From contig NZ_JACHLU010000010.1 of NCBI RefSeq assembly GCF_014204625.1, positions 109,502 through 173,501 of the forward strand: DNA of 64,000 nt. The letters run 5' to 3'. The DNA is from Gillisella vitis. Lineage in GTDB: Bacteria > Pseudomonadota > Alphaproteobacteria > Rhizobiales > Rhizobiaceae. Made by a program: the position numbers and the translations under genes. The notes under the pieces are model-generated. The model was not told the origin of the DNA. It did not search any database and saw only the letters and a program-made list of their open reading frames with translations. Shown here in pieces: positions 48,869-57,962 of the stretch (the stretch's first letter is position 1; every line of letters starts with the position of its first letter).

Positions 48869-50341
48869 TTACTTCTTCAACGCGCCCGGCAAAGTCACGC
48901 GAAACACCTGGAACATGGTGTCAACTTCGGCACCATCCGCAGCCTTGTAGGCAGCGCCCACCTGATAGCCATCCTGCGTCAAAAAATCGTTGTCATTGGC
49001 AACGAACAGGAAGAAGTCATCGGGAGCAGCCGGATCAAGCACGGGGGCGATGGACATGGCTTCCCACTTTTCCGACAGGTTGTTCTTGTCGTTTGGTGCA
49101 CCATTGTGCAGACCAAAGCGGGCGAGATCCTTGGCATCATTCATGTCAATAAATGCCGTGACCGTTGCAGGCTTGACGGATGCATCCACCACGCCCTTGG
49201 GGGCCACGGGCTTTACGCCATCATACTCGGTGTTGGCAATATCGGTTGCTGCCGACATGTCCACCAGTTCAATTTTGCGATAAACCGAGGTGTCTCCCTT
49301 CAGGCCCTGACCATTGTTGCTGTCACGCGCCAGCATCAGGAAGGTTTTGTCAGACAGTGCGAGGATTTCGCTCTGGGCTGCAACGGCAACCTTGCCCTTT
49401 TCGTCAAAGGTCGGCAGCGGCACGACATATTCATGCACCAGCTTGAGATTATCAACGTCGGCTGCATCATACACCAGCGCGCGGGTGTTCATGCGCGTGG
49501 TTTTCTTGTCACCGCCATCCTGACGGGTTGCCGACTGCAAAACGGTGATCAAAAACTTGCCATCGGGCGTCAAGGACATGCCTTCAAGGCCCTGATTGTT
49601 CTGGCGGCCCGTGTCGGGGTCTTTCGGGTCTGGCTTCTTGCCACCCTCACCCACGTTGTCGGAGGAGAAATTGATCTCGCCTTTGCGCATGGGCAAAAAT
49701 GCCTTTGGTGGTTGAGTGGCCGAGAGCATTTTGCCGTCAGCAGAGAAATGGTAGATGTAAGGGCCATATTCATCGCTGATCAGCATTGAGCCGTCTTTCA
49801 GCCGCACAACAGCTTCCGGGTCCAGCGCAACTTTTCCGGTGGTTGCTTCAGGCAGTGCTGGCATTTTGCCCTTGGCTGCGCGCACACCGGCTTCAGGATC
49901 AAGGCCAGTGGTTGGCTTGCCCTGATCGTCGGTGAGGATGATCGTATCAGCAAGCTTGGCCTTCATGCCGGTCTGCTGCTGCTCTGGTGACAGGCTTACT
50001 TCAGCCGGTGTCAACTGAAATTCAATGCGGTTGATGCGGTCGTTATAATCCGTTGTGCCTTCAACGTTATAGCCACGGTCTGGCAGCAAAAGCAGCGAGC
50101 CGGAATAGCCGGTGCCGTCTTTTTTCCATGTCGTCAGATCCATCGCCATGCCGGAGCCGGAGCCAAAGGTTTCGCCAAACTTGTCCTTCTGGCTGGCAGG
50201 AATGCGACCAACGGCAACAAGGCCGTGATTGACAACCGTAACGCCATTGGCTGTCACTGAACCTTCAGCGAAAACAGCAGATGCTGAACAAAAAACCACT
50301 CCCACCGCAAGAAACGCTGCTCTATTTGAAAACAATTTCAT
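48869..50341 (-). CDS. Secreted esterase-like phytase-family protein (DUF/PF13449 type)
   Basis: 490 residues with a clear signal peptide (AAFLAVGVVFCSASAVFA). The mature part is a beta-propeller-like 'esterase-like activity of phytase' fold: GSGSGMAMDLTTW, LLLPDRGYNVEG near the N-terminus, MLISDEYGPYIYHFSADGKML, NNQGLEGMSLTPDGKFL and FLFVANDND. GxLEGMSLTPDG is the family block; the repeated Asp/Glu residues fit Ca2+-dependent hydrolysis of organic phosphate or esters. The PHO box about 100 bases upstream suggests phosphate-starvation induction, supporting a phosphatase/phytase role. Convergent with recG. Confidence 0.85.
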   Translation of the reverse strand: MKLFSNRAAFLAVGVVFCSASAVFAEGSVTANGVTVVNHGLVAVGRIPASQKDKFGETFGSGSGMAMDLTTWKKDGTGYSGSLLLLPDRGYNVEGTTDYNDRINRIEFQLTPAEVSLSPEQQQTGMKAKLADTIILTDDQGKPTTGLDPEAGVRAAKGKMPALPEATTGKVALDPEAVVRLKDGSMLISDEYGPYIYHFSADGKMLSATQPPKAFLPMRKGEINFSSDNVGEGGKKPDPKDPDTGRQNNQGLEGMSLTPDGKFLITVLQSATRQDGGDKKTTRMNTRALVYDAADVDNLKLVHEYVVPLPTFDEKGKVAVAAQSEILALSDKTFLMLARDSNNGQGLKGDTSVYRKIELVDMSAATDIANTEYDGVKPVAPKGVVDASVKPATVTAFIDMNDAKDLARFGLHNGAPNDKNNLSEKWEAMSIAPVLDPAAPDDFFLFVANDNDFLTQDGYQVGAAYKAADGAEVDTMFQVFRVTLPGALKK

Positions 50342-50442
50342 CCCGAACCTCCAACAATAGTACGGGATGCGACTGCGTCTCTTGCAAACATCTGCAAAGC
50401 GTCATGGGTTTCGCACCCCTGATACGCAATTAGAGCTTTGAA

Positions 50443-50460
50443 ATGACAGAGGCGTGACAA
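50443..50460 (-). promoter_or_regulatory. PHO box (PhoB site) upstream of the phytase-like gene
   Basis: Minus strand TTGTCAC-GCCT-CTGTCAT: two PhoB half-sites with the correct 4-base spacer. The halves are those of E. coli phoA (CTGTCAT, TTGTCAC) in reverse order. After 8 bases comes TCTAAT, a good -10 (five of six), as expected where the box replaces the -35. It is 102 bases from the start codon. Confidence 0.75.
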
Positions 50461-50472
50461 AGATAAAACAGA

Positions 50473-51180
50473 TCAGCTCGCTTTTTTATTCACGCTGACT
50501 GGATTTGGCTCTGGCATACTGAGAGCATCATCCACAGCGACCCAATCCGGCATGACCAGACCACCAGAAATCAGCAGTTTTGCCCCCTCTTCAGGCGACA
50601 TATCCAGAATTTTCAACTTGCTTTTGGGCACAAACATCAAAAATCCAGCGGTTGGAACAGGCGTGGGGGGCATGAACACAGCCACCATTTCTTCACCATT
50701 GGTATTCAGTTTGGCAGCAATCTCGCCTGTGGCTTCCGTTGCCACAAACACCAGCGCCCACATGCCGGGGCTTGGAAATTCAATCAGTCCAACCTTTTTG
50801 TAGGAACCGGATTTTTCCTTCAGCGCCGTTTCAAAAATCTGCTTCAGGCTTTTATGCAGTGTGCGCACCAACGGCATACGGTTGAGCAGCGATTCGCCGA
50901 AATTGACAACTGATCGGCCAACCAGATTGCGGCCCAGAAAGCCAATGATGGTGATGCAGATCACCGCCACCAAAAGCCCGGTGCCAGGAATGGTGATATT
51001 GAAATAATACTGCGGATTATAGCGCTGCGGAATATAGGGCGTGACCCAGCTATCGGCCCAATCAATGAAAGTGAAAGTCAGCCAGATGGTAATGGCCAGA
51101 GGCGCGCAGATAATCATGCCCGTGAGAAAATTGGTTCTCAGACGACTGGCAAACGAAATGATCTCGGGTTTTTCGGTCAT
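50473..51180 (-). CDS. DUF502 family inner-membrane protein
   Basis: 235 residues, two membrane helices: LTGMIICAPLAITIWLTFTFIDW and TGLLVAVICITIIGFLG. Then the DUF502 soluble part with RTLHKSLKQIFET, VGLIEFPSPGMWALVFVA, VFMPPTPVPTAGFLMFVP and PEEGAKLLISGGLV. Widely conserved in rhizobia and other bacteria, with plant homologues, but no function is established. It lies upstream of the PHO box of the next gene and downstream of glmS on the same strand, 96 bases away. Confidence 0.9.
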   Translation of the reverse strand: MTEKPEIISFASRLRTNFLTGMIICAPLAITIWLTFTFIDWADSWVTPYIPQRYNPQYYFNITIPGTGLLVAVICITIIGFLGRNLVGRSVVNFGESLLNRMPLVRTLHKSLKQIFETALKEKSGSYKKVGLIEFPSPGMWALVFVATEATGEIAAKLNTNGEEMVAVFMPPTPVPTAGFLMFVPKSKLKILDMSPEEGAKLLISGGLVMPDWVAVDDALSMPEPNPVSVNKKAS

Positions 51181-51276
51181 AAAATCCGTTGGGGTTGATT
51201 CGTTGATGATCCGCGAGATTTTTTATTGTTGAGCAGCAAGCGGTAACCGTCAATGCCGCTTGCTGACACAATCGCG

Positions 51277-53103
51277 TCATTCCACCGTAACAGATTTCGC
51301 CAGATTGCGCGGCTGATCCACATCGGTGCCCATAAACACAGCCGTGTGATAGGCCAGCAATTGGATGGGCAGAGAAAACACCATGGGCGCGATGATTTCT
51401 GCGACATTGGGCAGGATAATGGTTGCCATGGTCTCCAGTTTGGAGCTTGCCGCACCCTTTTCATCGGTGATGAAAATGATCTTTCCGCCGCGTGCTGCCA
51501 CTTCCTGCATGTTGGACACCGTCTTTTCAAAGAAACGGTCATGCGGGGCAATGACAATCACCGGCATGTTTTCATCAATCAGCGCAATCGGTCCATGCTT
51601 CAATTCGCCAGCGGCATAACCTTCGGCGTGAATATAGGAAATTTCCTTGAGCTTCAGCGCCCCTTCCAGCGCCAGCGGATAGCTGGTGCCACGGCCAAGA
51701 TAGAGAACATCCTTGAAGCGCGACAATTCGCGTGACAGGCTTTCCATCTGCGGCTGGATAAGGTTGAGGACCTTGCTCATGATGCGTGGCATTTCCGCGA
51801 GATGCCGTACCAGTTCTTTTTCTTCGCCAGCATCAATCAAGCCACGGGCCTTGCCAGCCGCAATGGCAAGCGAGGCCATCACCGCCAACTGGCAAGTGAA
51901 TGCCTTGGTGGATGCAACGCCGATTTCCGGCCCGGCCAGAATCGGAAACACCGCATCGGCCTCGCGGGCGATGGTGGATTCCTTGACATTGACGATGGCG
52001 CCGATTTTCAGGCCCGCCTCTTTGCAATAGCGCAAACTGGCTAGGGTGTCGGCAGTTTCGCCCGATTGCGAAATGAAGAGTGCGGCCTGATCGGTGGAGA
52101 GTGGCATTTCTCGATAGCGAAACTCTGATGCAACATCGATTTCCACCGGCAGCCGGGCGTAGCGCTCAAACCAGTATTTCCCGACCAGACCGGCAAGATA
52201 GGCCGTGCCGCAGGCCGAAATGGCAAGGCCGCGCAGGTTTTTAAAGTCAATTGCCGCATCGGCAAGCTTGACCGTGTGATCAGCCAGATCGACATAATGC
52301 GACAGAGCGTGTGAGATCACCTCTGGCTGTTCATAGATTTCTTTTTCCATGAAATGCCGGTGATTGCCCTTATCGACAACATAGGCGCTGGCGTGCGAAA
52401 TCTGGCGCGGACGGCTGACAGGATTGCCACTGTAATCAAAAATGTCAGCACCATCACGGCGCACCACGGCAAAATCACCATCGACCAGATAGGTGATTTC
52501 GTTGGTAAAGGGCGACAGGGCTATGGCGTCCGAGCCAAGGAACATCTCACCCTGTCCAAAGCCAATGGCCAGCGGCGGTCCAAAGCGCGCAGCATAAATT
52601 GTTTGTGGATCGTCGGCAAACATCACCACCAGCGCATAGGCTCCAGTGATACGGTTGAGCGTTGCCAGCATGGCGGCTTTGGAATCAAGACCGCTCTTGC
52701 GATACCTTGAGGCAAGATGCGCCACCACTTCGGTGTCAGTCTGGCTGGTGAAAACCGCACCTTCAGTCAAAAGCTCATCGCGCAATTGCGAAAAATTCTC
52801 GATAATGCCGTTATGCACCACCGCCACGCCATCGACAAAATGCGGATGGGCGTTGGTCTCATTCGGCACGCCATGGGTGGCCCAGCGGGTATGGGCAATA
52901 CCGATATTGCCCGGCAGCGGATGATCCGCCAAGACCTTCTCAAGATTGAACAGCTTGCCCTCGGCGCGGCGGCGATCCATCACACCATGCTCGAGCGTGG
53001 CAACGCCGGCAGAATCATAACCCCGGTATTCCAACCGCTTCAGCGCATCCACAAGACGCTCCGCCACCGGCTGACGACCGATAATTCCAACGATTCCGCA
53101 CAT
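51277..53103 (-). CDS. glmS: Glutamine-fructose-6-phosphate aminotransferase GlmS
   Basis: 608 residues. MCGIVGIIG with the catalytic Cys after Met, RLEYRGYDSAGVA and HTRWATHGVPNETNAHPH form the glutaminase domain; SQSGETADTLASL, GREVGVAST-type blocks (GPEIGVASTKAFTCQL), LGRGTSYPLALEGALKLKEIS and the closing AKSVTVE are the isomerase (SIS) domains. It makes glucosamine-6-phosphate. It lies 141 bases downstream of glmU, so both steps around GlmM are encoded together. No glmS ribozyme is expected or seen. Confidence 0.98.
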   Translation of the reverse strand: MCGIVGIIGRQPVAERLVDALKRLEYRGYDSAGVATLEHGVMDRRRAEGKLFNLEKVLADHPLPGNIGIAHTRWATHGVPNETNAHPHFVDGVAVVHNGIIENFSQLRDELLTEGAVFTSQTDTEVVAHLASRYRKSGLDSKAAMLATLNRITGAYALVVMFADDPQTIYAARFGPPLAIGFGQGEMFLGSDAIALSPFTNEITYLVDGDFAVVRRDGADIFDYSGNPVSRPRQISHASAYVVDKGNHRHFMEKEIYEQPEVISHALSHYVDLADHTVKLADAAIDFKNLRGLAISACGTAYLAGLVGKYWFERYARLPVEIDVASEFRYREMPLSTDQAALFISQSGETADTLASLRYCKEAGLKIGAIVNVKESTIAREADAVFPILAGPEIGVASTKAFTCQLAVMASLAIAAGKARGLIDAGEEKELVRHLAEMPRIMSKVLNLIQPQMESLSRELSRFKDVLYLGRGTSYPLALEGALKLKEISYIHAEGYAAGELKHGPIALIDENMPVIVIAPHDRFFEKTVSNMQEVAARGGKIIFITDEKGAASSKLETMATIILPNVAEIIAPMVFSLPIQLLAYHTAVFMGTDVDQPRNLAKSVTVE

Positions 53104-53244
53104 GCACTTCTCCTTCTCGCATTCCGTCTGCCTTTCAAAGCACGAAAGGCTACCGCCGCGAGGTCTTTCCTAATGGATTTGTCGGGATTCGCAATCAACG
53201 CAGTGGTCACTTTGGGTTTCGCTGCGTTACGAAAATACCAGCCT

Positions 53245-54606
53245 TTAAGAGGTCGATTTTTTCATGGCCTTGATAGCCAGATTGCGCTCACGAATAAACT
53301 TTGCCCGCTCCGGCTTCATCTCCTGCCGGGCACGGCCAAAGGCCAGCGCATCAGCGGGCACGTCCTCGGTAATCACGCTGCCGGAGGCCACCAGCGCACC
53401 ATCGCCAATACTTACAGGAGCAACCAGCGCACTGTTGGAACCGATAAAGGCATTGGCACCAATATGGGTTTCAAACTTGTTCACCCCATCATAGTTGCAG
53501 GTGATGGTGCCAGCACCGATATTGGTATCGGCACCGACAAAGGCATCGCCAATATAGCTGAGGTGATTGACCTTGGCACCTGCCCCAATCTCGGCCTTTT
53601 TCACCTCGCAGAAATTGCCAACCTTGGAGCCTTCGCGCAAGTTAGCGCCCGGTCGTAGCCGCGCATAGGGACCAACGGTGGCACCTGCGGCCACATATGC
53701 CCCTTCAAGATGGGAGAAAGCATGAATGACAGCACCACTTTCCACCGTCACACCGGGGCCAAACACCACATTCGGCTCGATCAGCACATCCTGACCAATC
53801 ACGGTGTCATGGCTGAGAAACACGGTTTCCGGCGCAATCATCGAGACACCTGAGAGCATGATGTCATGGCGGCGTCGCTCCTGCCAGAGCTTTTCAATGG
53901 CGGCCAGCTCGGCGCGATTGTTGCAGCCGGAAAGCTCGGCCTCCGGCGCATCAACCGCCACGGCCTTACCACCGGCAGAGCGGGCAATTTCCACCAGATC
54001 GGTCAGATAATATTCGCCCTTGGCATTGGCATTGCCAATGCTGGACAACAGCTCAAGCGCCTTCGCACCATTGATCGCCATCAGGCCGCTGTTGCACCAT
54101 GTCACCTTACGCTCTTTGTCAGTTGCGTCTTTTTCCTCGCGGATGGCGACCAATTCGCCATTTTCGACCAGAAGACGGCCATAGCCAGTCGGCTTTTGGC
54201 TATGAAAGCCAATGACAGCAATATCATTGCCATCCGCCAGCGCGGCACGGGCCGATTTCAGCGTTTCAGCGGTAATCAGTGGCACATCACCATAGGCCAC
54301 CAGAATATCGTCAAAGCCACGCGCAATCGCATCTTTGGCGGTGAGCACTGCGTGCCCGGTGCCAAGCCGCTGGGTCTGAAGGAAGGACGTCACCGCCAAA
54401 CCGTCGATGCTGGCCGCCTTGGTGACGGCTTCCGCATCTCGCCCCACAACCAGCGCCACATCGGCAATATCGGAGGCCAGAACGGCGGCCATCACATGGG
54501 CAATCATCGGCCGCCCTGCCACCGGATGCAGCACCTTGGACATGGAGGATTTCATCCGCGTGCTATCGCCTGCGGCGAGAATAACGGCAAGACAGGTGCG
54601 GCTCAT
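53245..54606 (-). CDS. glmU: Bifunctional GlmU (GlcN-1-P acetyltransferase and GlcNAc-1-P uridyltransferase)
   Basis: 453 residues from ATG 54606 ([22 protein letters not shown]); upstream codons in frame are not conserved. The uridyltransferase domain has LAAGDSTRM (usually GxGTRM) with Lys nearby in KVLHPVAG, and YGDVPLI; the left-handed beta-helix acetyltransferase follows, with [21 protein letters not shown] and [16 protein letters not shown]. The product is UDP-GlcNAc for peptidoglycan and lipid A. Same strand as glmS, separated by 141 bases. Confidence 0.97.
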   Translation of the reverse strand: MSRTCLAVILAAGDSTRMKSSMSKVLHPVAGRPMIAHVMAAVLASDIADVALVVGRDAEAVTKAASIDGLAVTSFLQTQRLGTGHAVLTAKDAIARGFDDILVAYGDVPLITAETLKSARAALADGNDIAVIGFHSQKPTGYGRLLVENGELVAIREEKDATDKERKVTWCNSGLMAINGAKALELLSSIGNANAKGEYYLTDLVEIARSAGGKAVAVDAPEAELSGCNNRAELAAIEKLWQERRRHDIMLSGVSMIAPETVFLSHDTVIGQDVLIEPNVVFGPGVTVESGAVIHAFSHLEGAYVAAGATVGPYARLRPGANLREGSKVGNFCEVKKAEIGAGAKVNHLSYIGDAFVGADTNIGAGTITCNYDGVNKFETHIGANAFIGSNSALVAPVSIGDGALVASGSVITEDVPADALAFGRARQEMKPERAKFIRERNLAIKAMKKSTS

Positions 54607-54689
54607 GGTGTCTCCGAATACAAATAATGTCTGGCGGTGAGCTACCATGAGCGCGCCTCTGTCAGCAAGCACCCGTCGGCGTGTGCAGG

Positions 54690-55853
54690 TCAGATATATT
54701 GCGGACGGTCATCCAGGCTGAGGCCGGGAAACACCGTGCCGGTCAAGGCAGCAGCCGATAATCCAAACTGTTTGGCCAGTAAGGCAGCCGCAATGGCCCG
54801 CACATCCCCCGTGGGGTTCAGATCGCGGTTATCCAGCAGGTTTCCGTCTTTCAGCCCCGGCCATTTGCCATAGACATGCCCACCTTTGACGGCACCGCCC
54901 GCGATGATGCAACAGCCGCCCGTGCCGTGATCGGTGCCCGCATTGGCATTTTGCCGCACGGTTCGGCCAAATTCTGTCATGGCAACAACCGCGGTCTTGC
55001 GCCATGCATCGGGTCCAAGCTCATCGCGCAGTGTCAGGATGGCGTCGGTCAGATTGCGGGCGGCGCTGGCAAAATTGGCCTTTTGCTGCACATGCGTATC
55101 CCAGCCGGTAATGGAAAAGGCAGCGATTCGATACCGCTCCTTCAGCAGCGATGCGGCCATCTTTGCCATATCCCGCACACCATCGCCGCGCTTTTGCTGT
55201 TTATACAACAGGTCGGTATAGGCATCGATGCCGATTGCCTCTTTAAATGTCGCCGTAAACTGTGGATCACCCTGATAAAGCCGCACCAGAAAGCCCAGCT
55301 CGTCGCCGCCCATTGCCAGATCGGCCCGTGGCGACCACACATCTGACGGATTGGGACCAGAAAGAATGATTTCCCGCCCGCTGGAAATATCAATGGCCTG
55401 CACCGGCGTATTGGTCAGTGACAAAGCACGGTTCAGCCAGCCACTGTCTTTCGAAGCGAGGTTCATGCCGCCTGCTTCGAGAATATCCTGTCCATCAAAA
55501 TGGCTGCGCTGGTTGCGATAGGGGGTGGACACGGCATGAACAAAGCCCAGTTCGCCAGCGTTCCACAGGGGCATCAGCGGTGCGGCAACCGGATTGAGGC
55601 CAAAAAAACCATCCAGATCAATCAACCCCTGATCGGCGGAAAGCGCAAGATCAGGCCTTGCAAGCTTCAGTGCAGGATCGCCATAGGGTTGTACCAGATC
55701 CAGCCCATCCATGGCACCGCGCAAAATAACGGCGATGTAGCGATTATCGCCCGGCATTTCGGCAAACGCCAAAGGTGTAAACATCGGGGCGGCCGCGGCG
55801 CAGCACGCAGCACCCAAAAAGCCGCGCCGGGAAAGAGTATTTAGCATTTCCAT
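54690..55853 (-). CDS. DUF1501 protein, Tat-exported
   Basis: 387 residues. The N-terminus [22 protein letters not shown] carries an SRRGFLG twin-arginine motif, so export in folded form is likely. [52 protein letters not shown] are DUF1501 blocks, with similarity to sulfatase/phosphatase-like folds; the HFDGQD and DHGTGG elements may bind metal. Function unknown. It lies 13 bases after the DUF1800 gene; the two families often occur side by side, suggesting a joint role. Confidence 0.9.
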   Translation of the reverse strand: MEMLNTLSRRGFLGAACCAAAAPMFTPLAFAEMPGDNRYIAVILRGAMDGLDLVQPYGDPALKLARPDLALSADQGLIDLDGFFGLNPVAAPLMPLWNAGELGFVHAVSTPYRNQRSHFDGQDILEAGGMNLASKDSGWLNRALSLTNTPVQAIDISSGREIILSGPNPSDVWSPRADLAMGGDELGFLVRLYQGDPQFTATFKEAIGIDAYTDLLYKQQKRGDGVRDMAKMAASLLKERYRIAAFSITGWDTHVQQKANFASAARNLTDAILTLRDELGPDAWRKTAVVAMTEFGRTVRQNANAGTDHGTGGCCIIAGGAVKGGHVYGKWPGLKDGNLLDNRDLNPTGDVRAIAAALLAKQFGLSAAALTGTVFPGLSLDDRPQYI

Positions 55854-55866
55854 CCTGCAATCCTCC

Positions 55867-57384
55867 TCACCGCCTGTTGAATTCGGGCGAAACCAGCGTC
55901 ATCACCAATCCGGCTTTGCGATTGGGGGCCTGGCTGACAACGCGAATAGTGTCATCACGGGCATAATCGGCCAGCACAAGCTTGACGAACTGGCGGGGAT
56001 CATCGGTTGTTGTACTGGTTTGGCTGCTCATCTGATTTGTCAGCCTCTGCGCCCATTGAATCCTTTGGCTGAGCTGGCTGGCGCTGAACCAATGGTCGGA
56101 TTGGTCCGAAAATCCGGCTGCATCACTCGGTCGCCAGATCGGCTGCCCCAAAGTCGAGATCATATTGGCCGCCTGCCGTCCAAGTGGCGGTCTCGGCGCG
56201 GGAGACGGTTTGGCACGATCTGCCATCATGGGCTGCATGATTGGACCGGAGGCGTTTTTCTCGTCATCGTCATCGTCATCGACCACCGGCATGACAATCG
56301 GGCCGCGGGGTCTGGCATCGTCTCCCATGATCATGTCTTTGGTTGCGCCCACGGCGCGCAGTGTCGAGACAATATAATCAAATGGCAGTTTGAACTTCTG
56401 TCCCGGCTCCTGCCAGGCCTTGCTGCTTTGCAACATCGCCCGGTAAACATCCGGCAGGTAACCGTCGCCCTGTTTCCACGCCGCAACCATGCTGTCCACG
56501 GCGTCACCATCAATTTTTTCATCAATGAAATGAGCATAAAGCTGGCGGCTCACATGGCGCATCGTGCGCTCGTCGCGCGCCAGATCTTCCAGCACCGCAA
56601 CCGCATTCAAGAACGGCTCCGGGCTGCGCAGATAGGTTTTGCCAAGCACGTTGAAACTGCCCGGTTCGGCACGATTGACATCATAACCGGCAGCAACCGC
56701 CAGCCGATCAAATGTCACGCCCGTGAGCAGCAAGGACAATTGCTTAACATCGGTCTGGGTATACCCGGAGCCAACGCCCAGCGTGTGAAGTTCCATCACT
56801 TCGCGGGCAAAGTTTTCGTTGGAGCCACCATCCTTGCGCTTCAGCCCAACCTTTGAATTGGGGCCGATAGACTGCGCTTGATCGAGAAAGACCACCATTG
56901 CCGGATGCAATGATACTTCCTTGAGCAGCGTGGTGAAATGGCCACCAAGGTGAGGACGAATCGCCTCTGCTTCAAACAGAGGCACGGCAAGCTTGTTCTC
57001 GATAGTCTTGTCGGCGCTCACCGTAAAATGGTTGAGCCAGAACGAGGCCAGCCGTTCATGAAAGCCGAACGGAGAACAGGCAGCCTGCGCGATACGCGCG
57101 CAGACGTCTGCATTAAAACGATCAGCCACATCCCTGTTCAGCGCCTTGCTGATGTCACCATCCGCATTGCCCGCTTTTATGCGCTCATCAATTGTTTTGC
57201 GAACTGCAAAATAATCGACCATCACCTGACGGCGCGCCTCAATTCCTTCCAGCGGAAACAGTGGCGCTTGCTGCGCTGCCTGCTGCAATTGCGCAATCAG
57301 GTCATCAACATCCTGCGGACTGGCTTCATCCTTGCGCAATCCATAGCCGTAGCGAATGGCTGTCATTGTCGACCGAGAAAGCAA
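55867..57384 (-). CDS. DUF1800 protein
   Basis: 505 residues from TTG 57384, which has a GGAGG ribosome site 7 bases before it; the ATG six codons later lacks one. IRYGYGLRKDEA, RLASFWLNHFTVSADKTI, LKEVSLHPAMVVFLDQ, NENFAREVMELHTLGVGSGYT and WQEPGQKFKLPFDYIVSTLRA define DUF1800. Between about residues 360 and 410 lies an Asp-rich linker (VVDDDDDDE) and Pro-rich segments that break the family alignment. No obvious signal peptide. It forms an operon with the DUF1501 gene. Function unknown. Confidence 0.9.
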   Translation of the reverse strand: MLSRSTMTAIRYGYGLRKDEASPQDVDDLIAQLQQAAQQAPLFPLEGIEARRQVMVDYFAVRKTIDERIKAGNADGDISKALNRDVADRFNADVCARIAQAACSPFGFHERLASFWLNHFTVSADKTIENKLAVPLFEAEAIRPHLGGHFTTLLKEVSLHPAMVVFLDQAQSIGPNSKVGLKRKDGGSNENFAREVMELHTLGVGSGYTQTDVKQLSLLLTGVTFDRLAVAAGYDVNRAEPGSFNVLGKTYLRSPEPFLNAVAVLEDLARDERTMRHVSRQLYAHFIDEKIDGDAVDSMVAAWKQGDGYLPDVYRAMLQSSKAWQEPGQKFKLPFDYIVSTLRAVGATKDMIMGDDARPRGPIVMPVVDDDDDDEKNASGPIMQPMMADRAKPSPAPRPPLGRQAANMISTLGQPIWRPSDAAGFSDQSDHWFSASQLSQRIQWAQRLTNQMSSQTSTTTDDPRQFVKLVLADYARDDTIRVVSQAPNRKAGLVMTLVSPEFNRR

Positions 57385-57962
57385 CAGATAACCTCCGTGT
57401 TAAACTCAAGGTTCGTCAACCGTCATGCGTGCGTGTTTTTGCGCGCCGTGGCTGAACAGATCACCCCACACGTCCACCCCTATCAGCCGCCGCCATTGCG
57501 GTAAAAGCATGGCTGAAACCTTACACTTTGGTAAGGTTTCAGCCATGCGCCATTCAGGCTTATATCAGGCTCAAACCGCTTCATCCCAACACGCGCCGAT
57601 CCTCCGTGCCCCTGGTCGTCATCAGGGGCGGCGCGCACTCCATTTCCTGTTAAAGTTCCAAGAACGGAACCAAAACCATGATGCCACAACCCCATACAAC
57701 TCAGAACCGTTGATATGCACAGAGCAAACGAGGCGCTCAACAGCATGGGCGGCCTCGTTTGCAACCCGTGAAGAATCAAAGGATCCACGCACACTCAAAA
57801 ACTGTTGAAATCAGGGTGACGGCTCTGGCAGAATGGTGGTGTATTCAGTAAAGTGTGCAACTTGAATAACATTATTCAATTCCTGTTAATGAAGTCGCGT
57901 AACGGTAATTTAAATCCGTCATCATACAACCAGACAGATTTATATTTAAGAATGAGATTATT
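57385..57962. other. 578-base intergenic region with an 18-bp perfect hairpin and two further stems
   Basis: No open frame here looks like a gene. Inverted repeats: 57507-57548 (18-bp perfect stem, loop ACTTTG), 57608-57629 (GCCCCTG/CAGGGGC) and 57724-57762 (GCAAACGAGGC/GCCTCGTTTGC, 11 bp). It must also hold the promoters of the DUF1800 operon and of the GGDEF-EAL gene. An RNA gene is possible, though none is recognised. Confidence 0.6.
57507..57548. repeat. Perfect 18-bp inverted repeat
   Basis: GCATGGCTGAAACCTTAC pairs without mismatch with GTAAGGTTTCAGCCATGC around ACTTTG. It has no T-run on either side. Confidence 0.9.

Noticed and set aside
57483..57794. A 103-codon minus-strand frame in the 57.4-58.0 kb gap
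   Set aside because: It reads through the 18-bp hairpin and two other stems and has no recognisable protein pattern.
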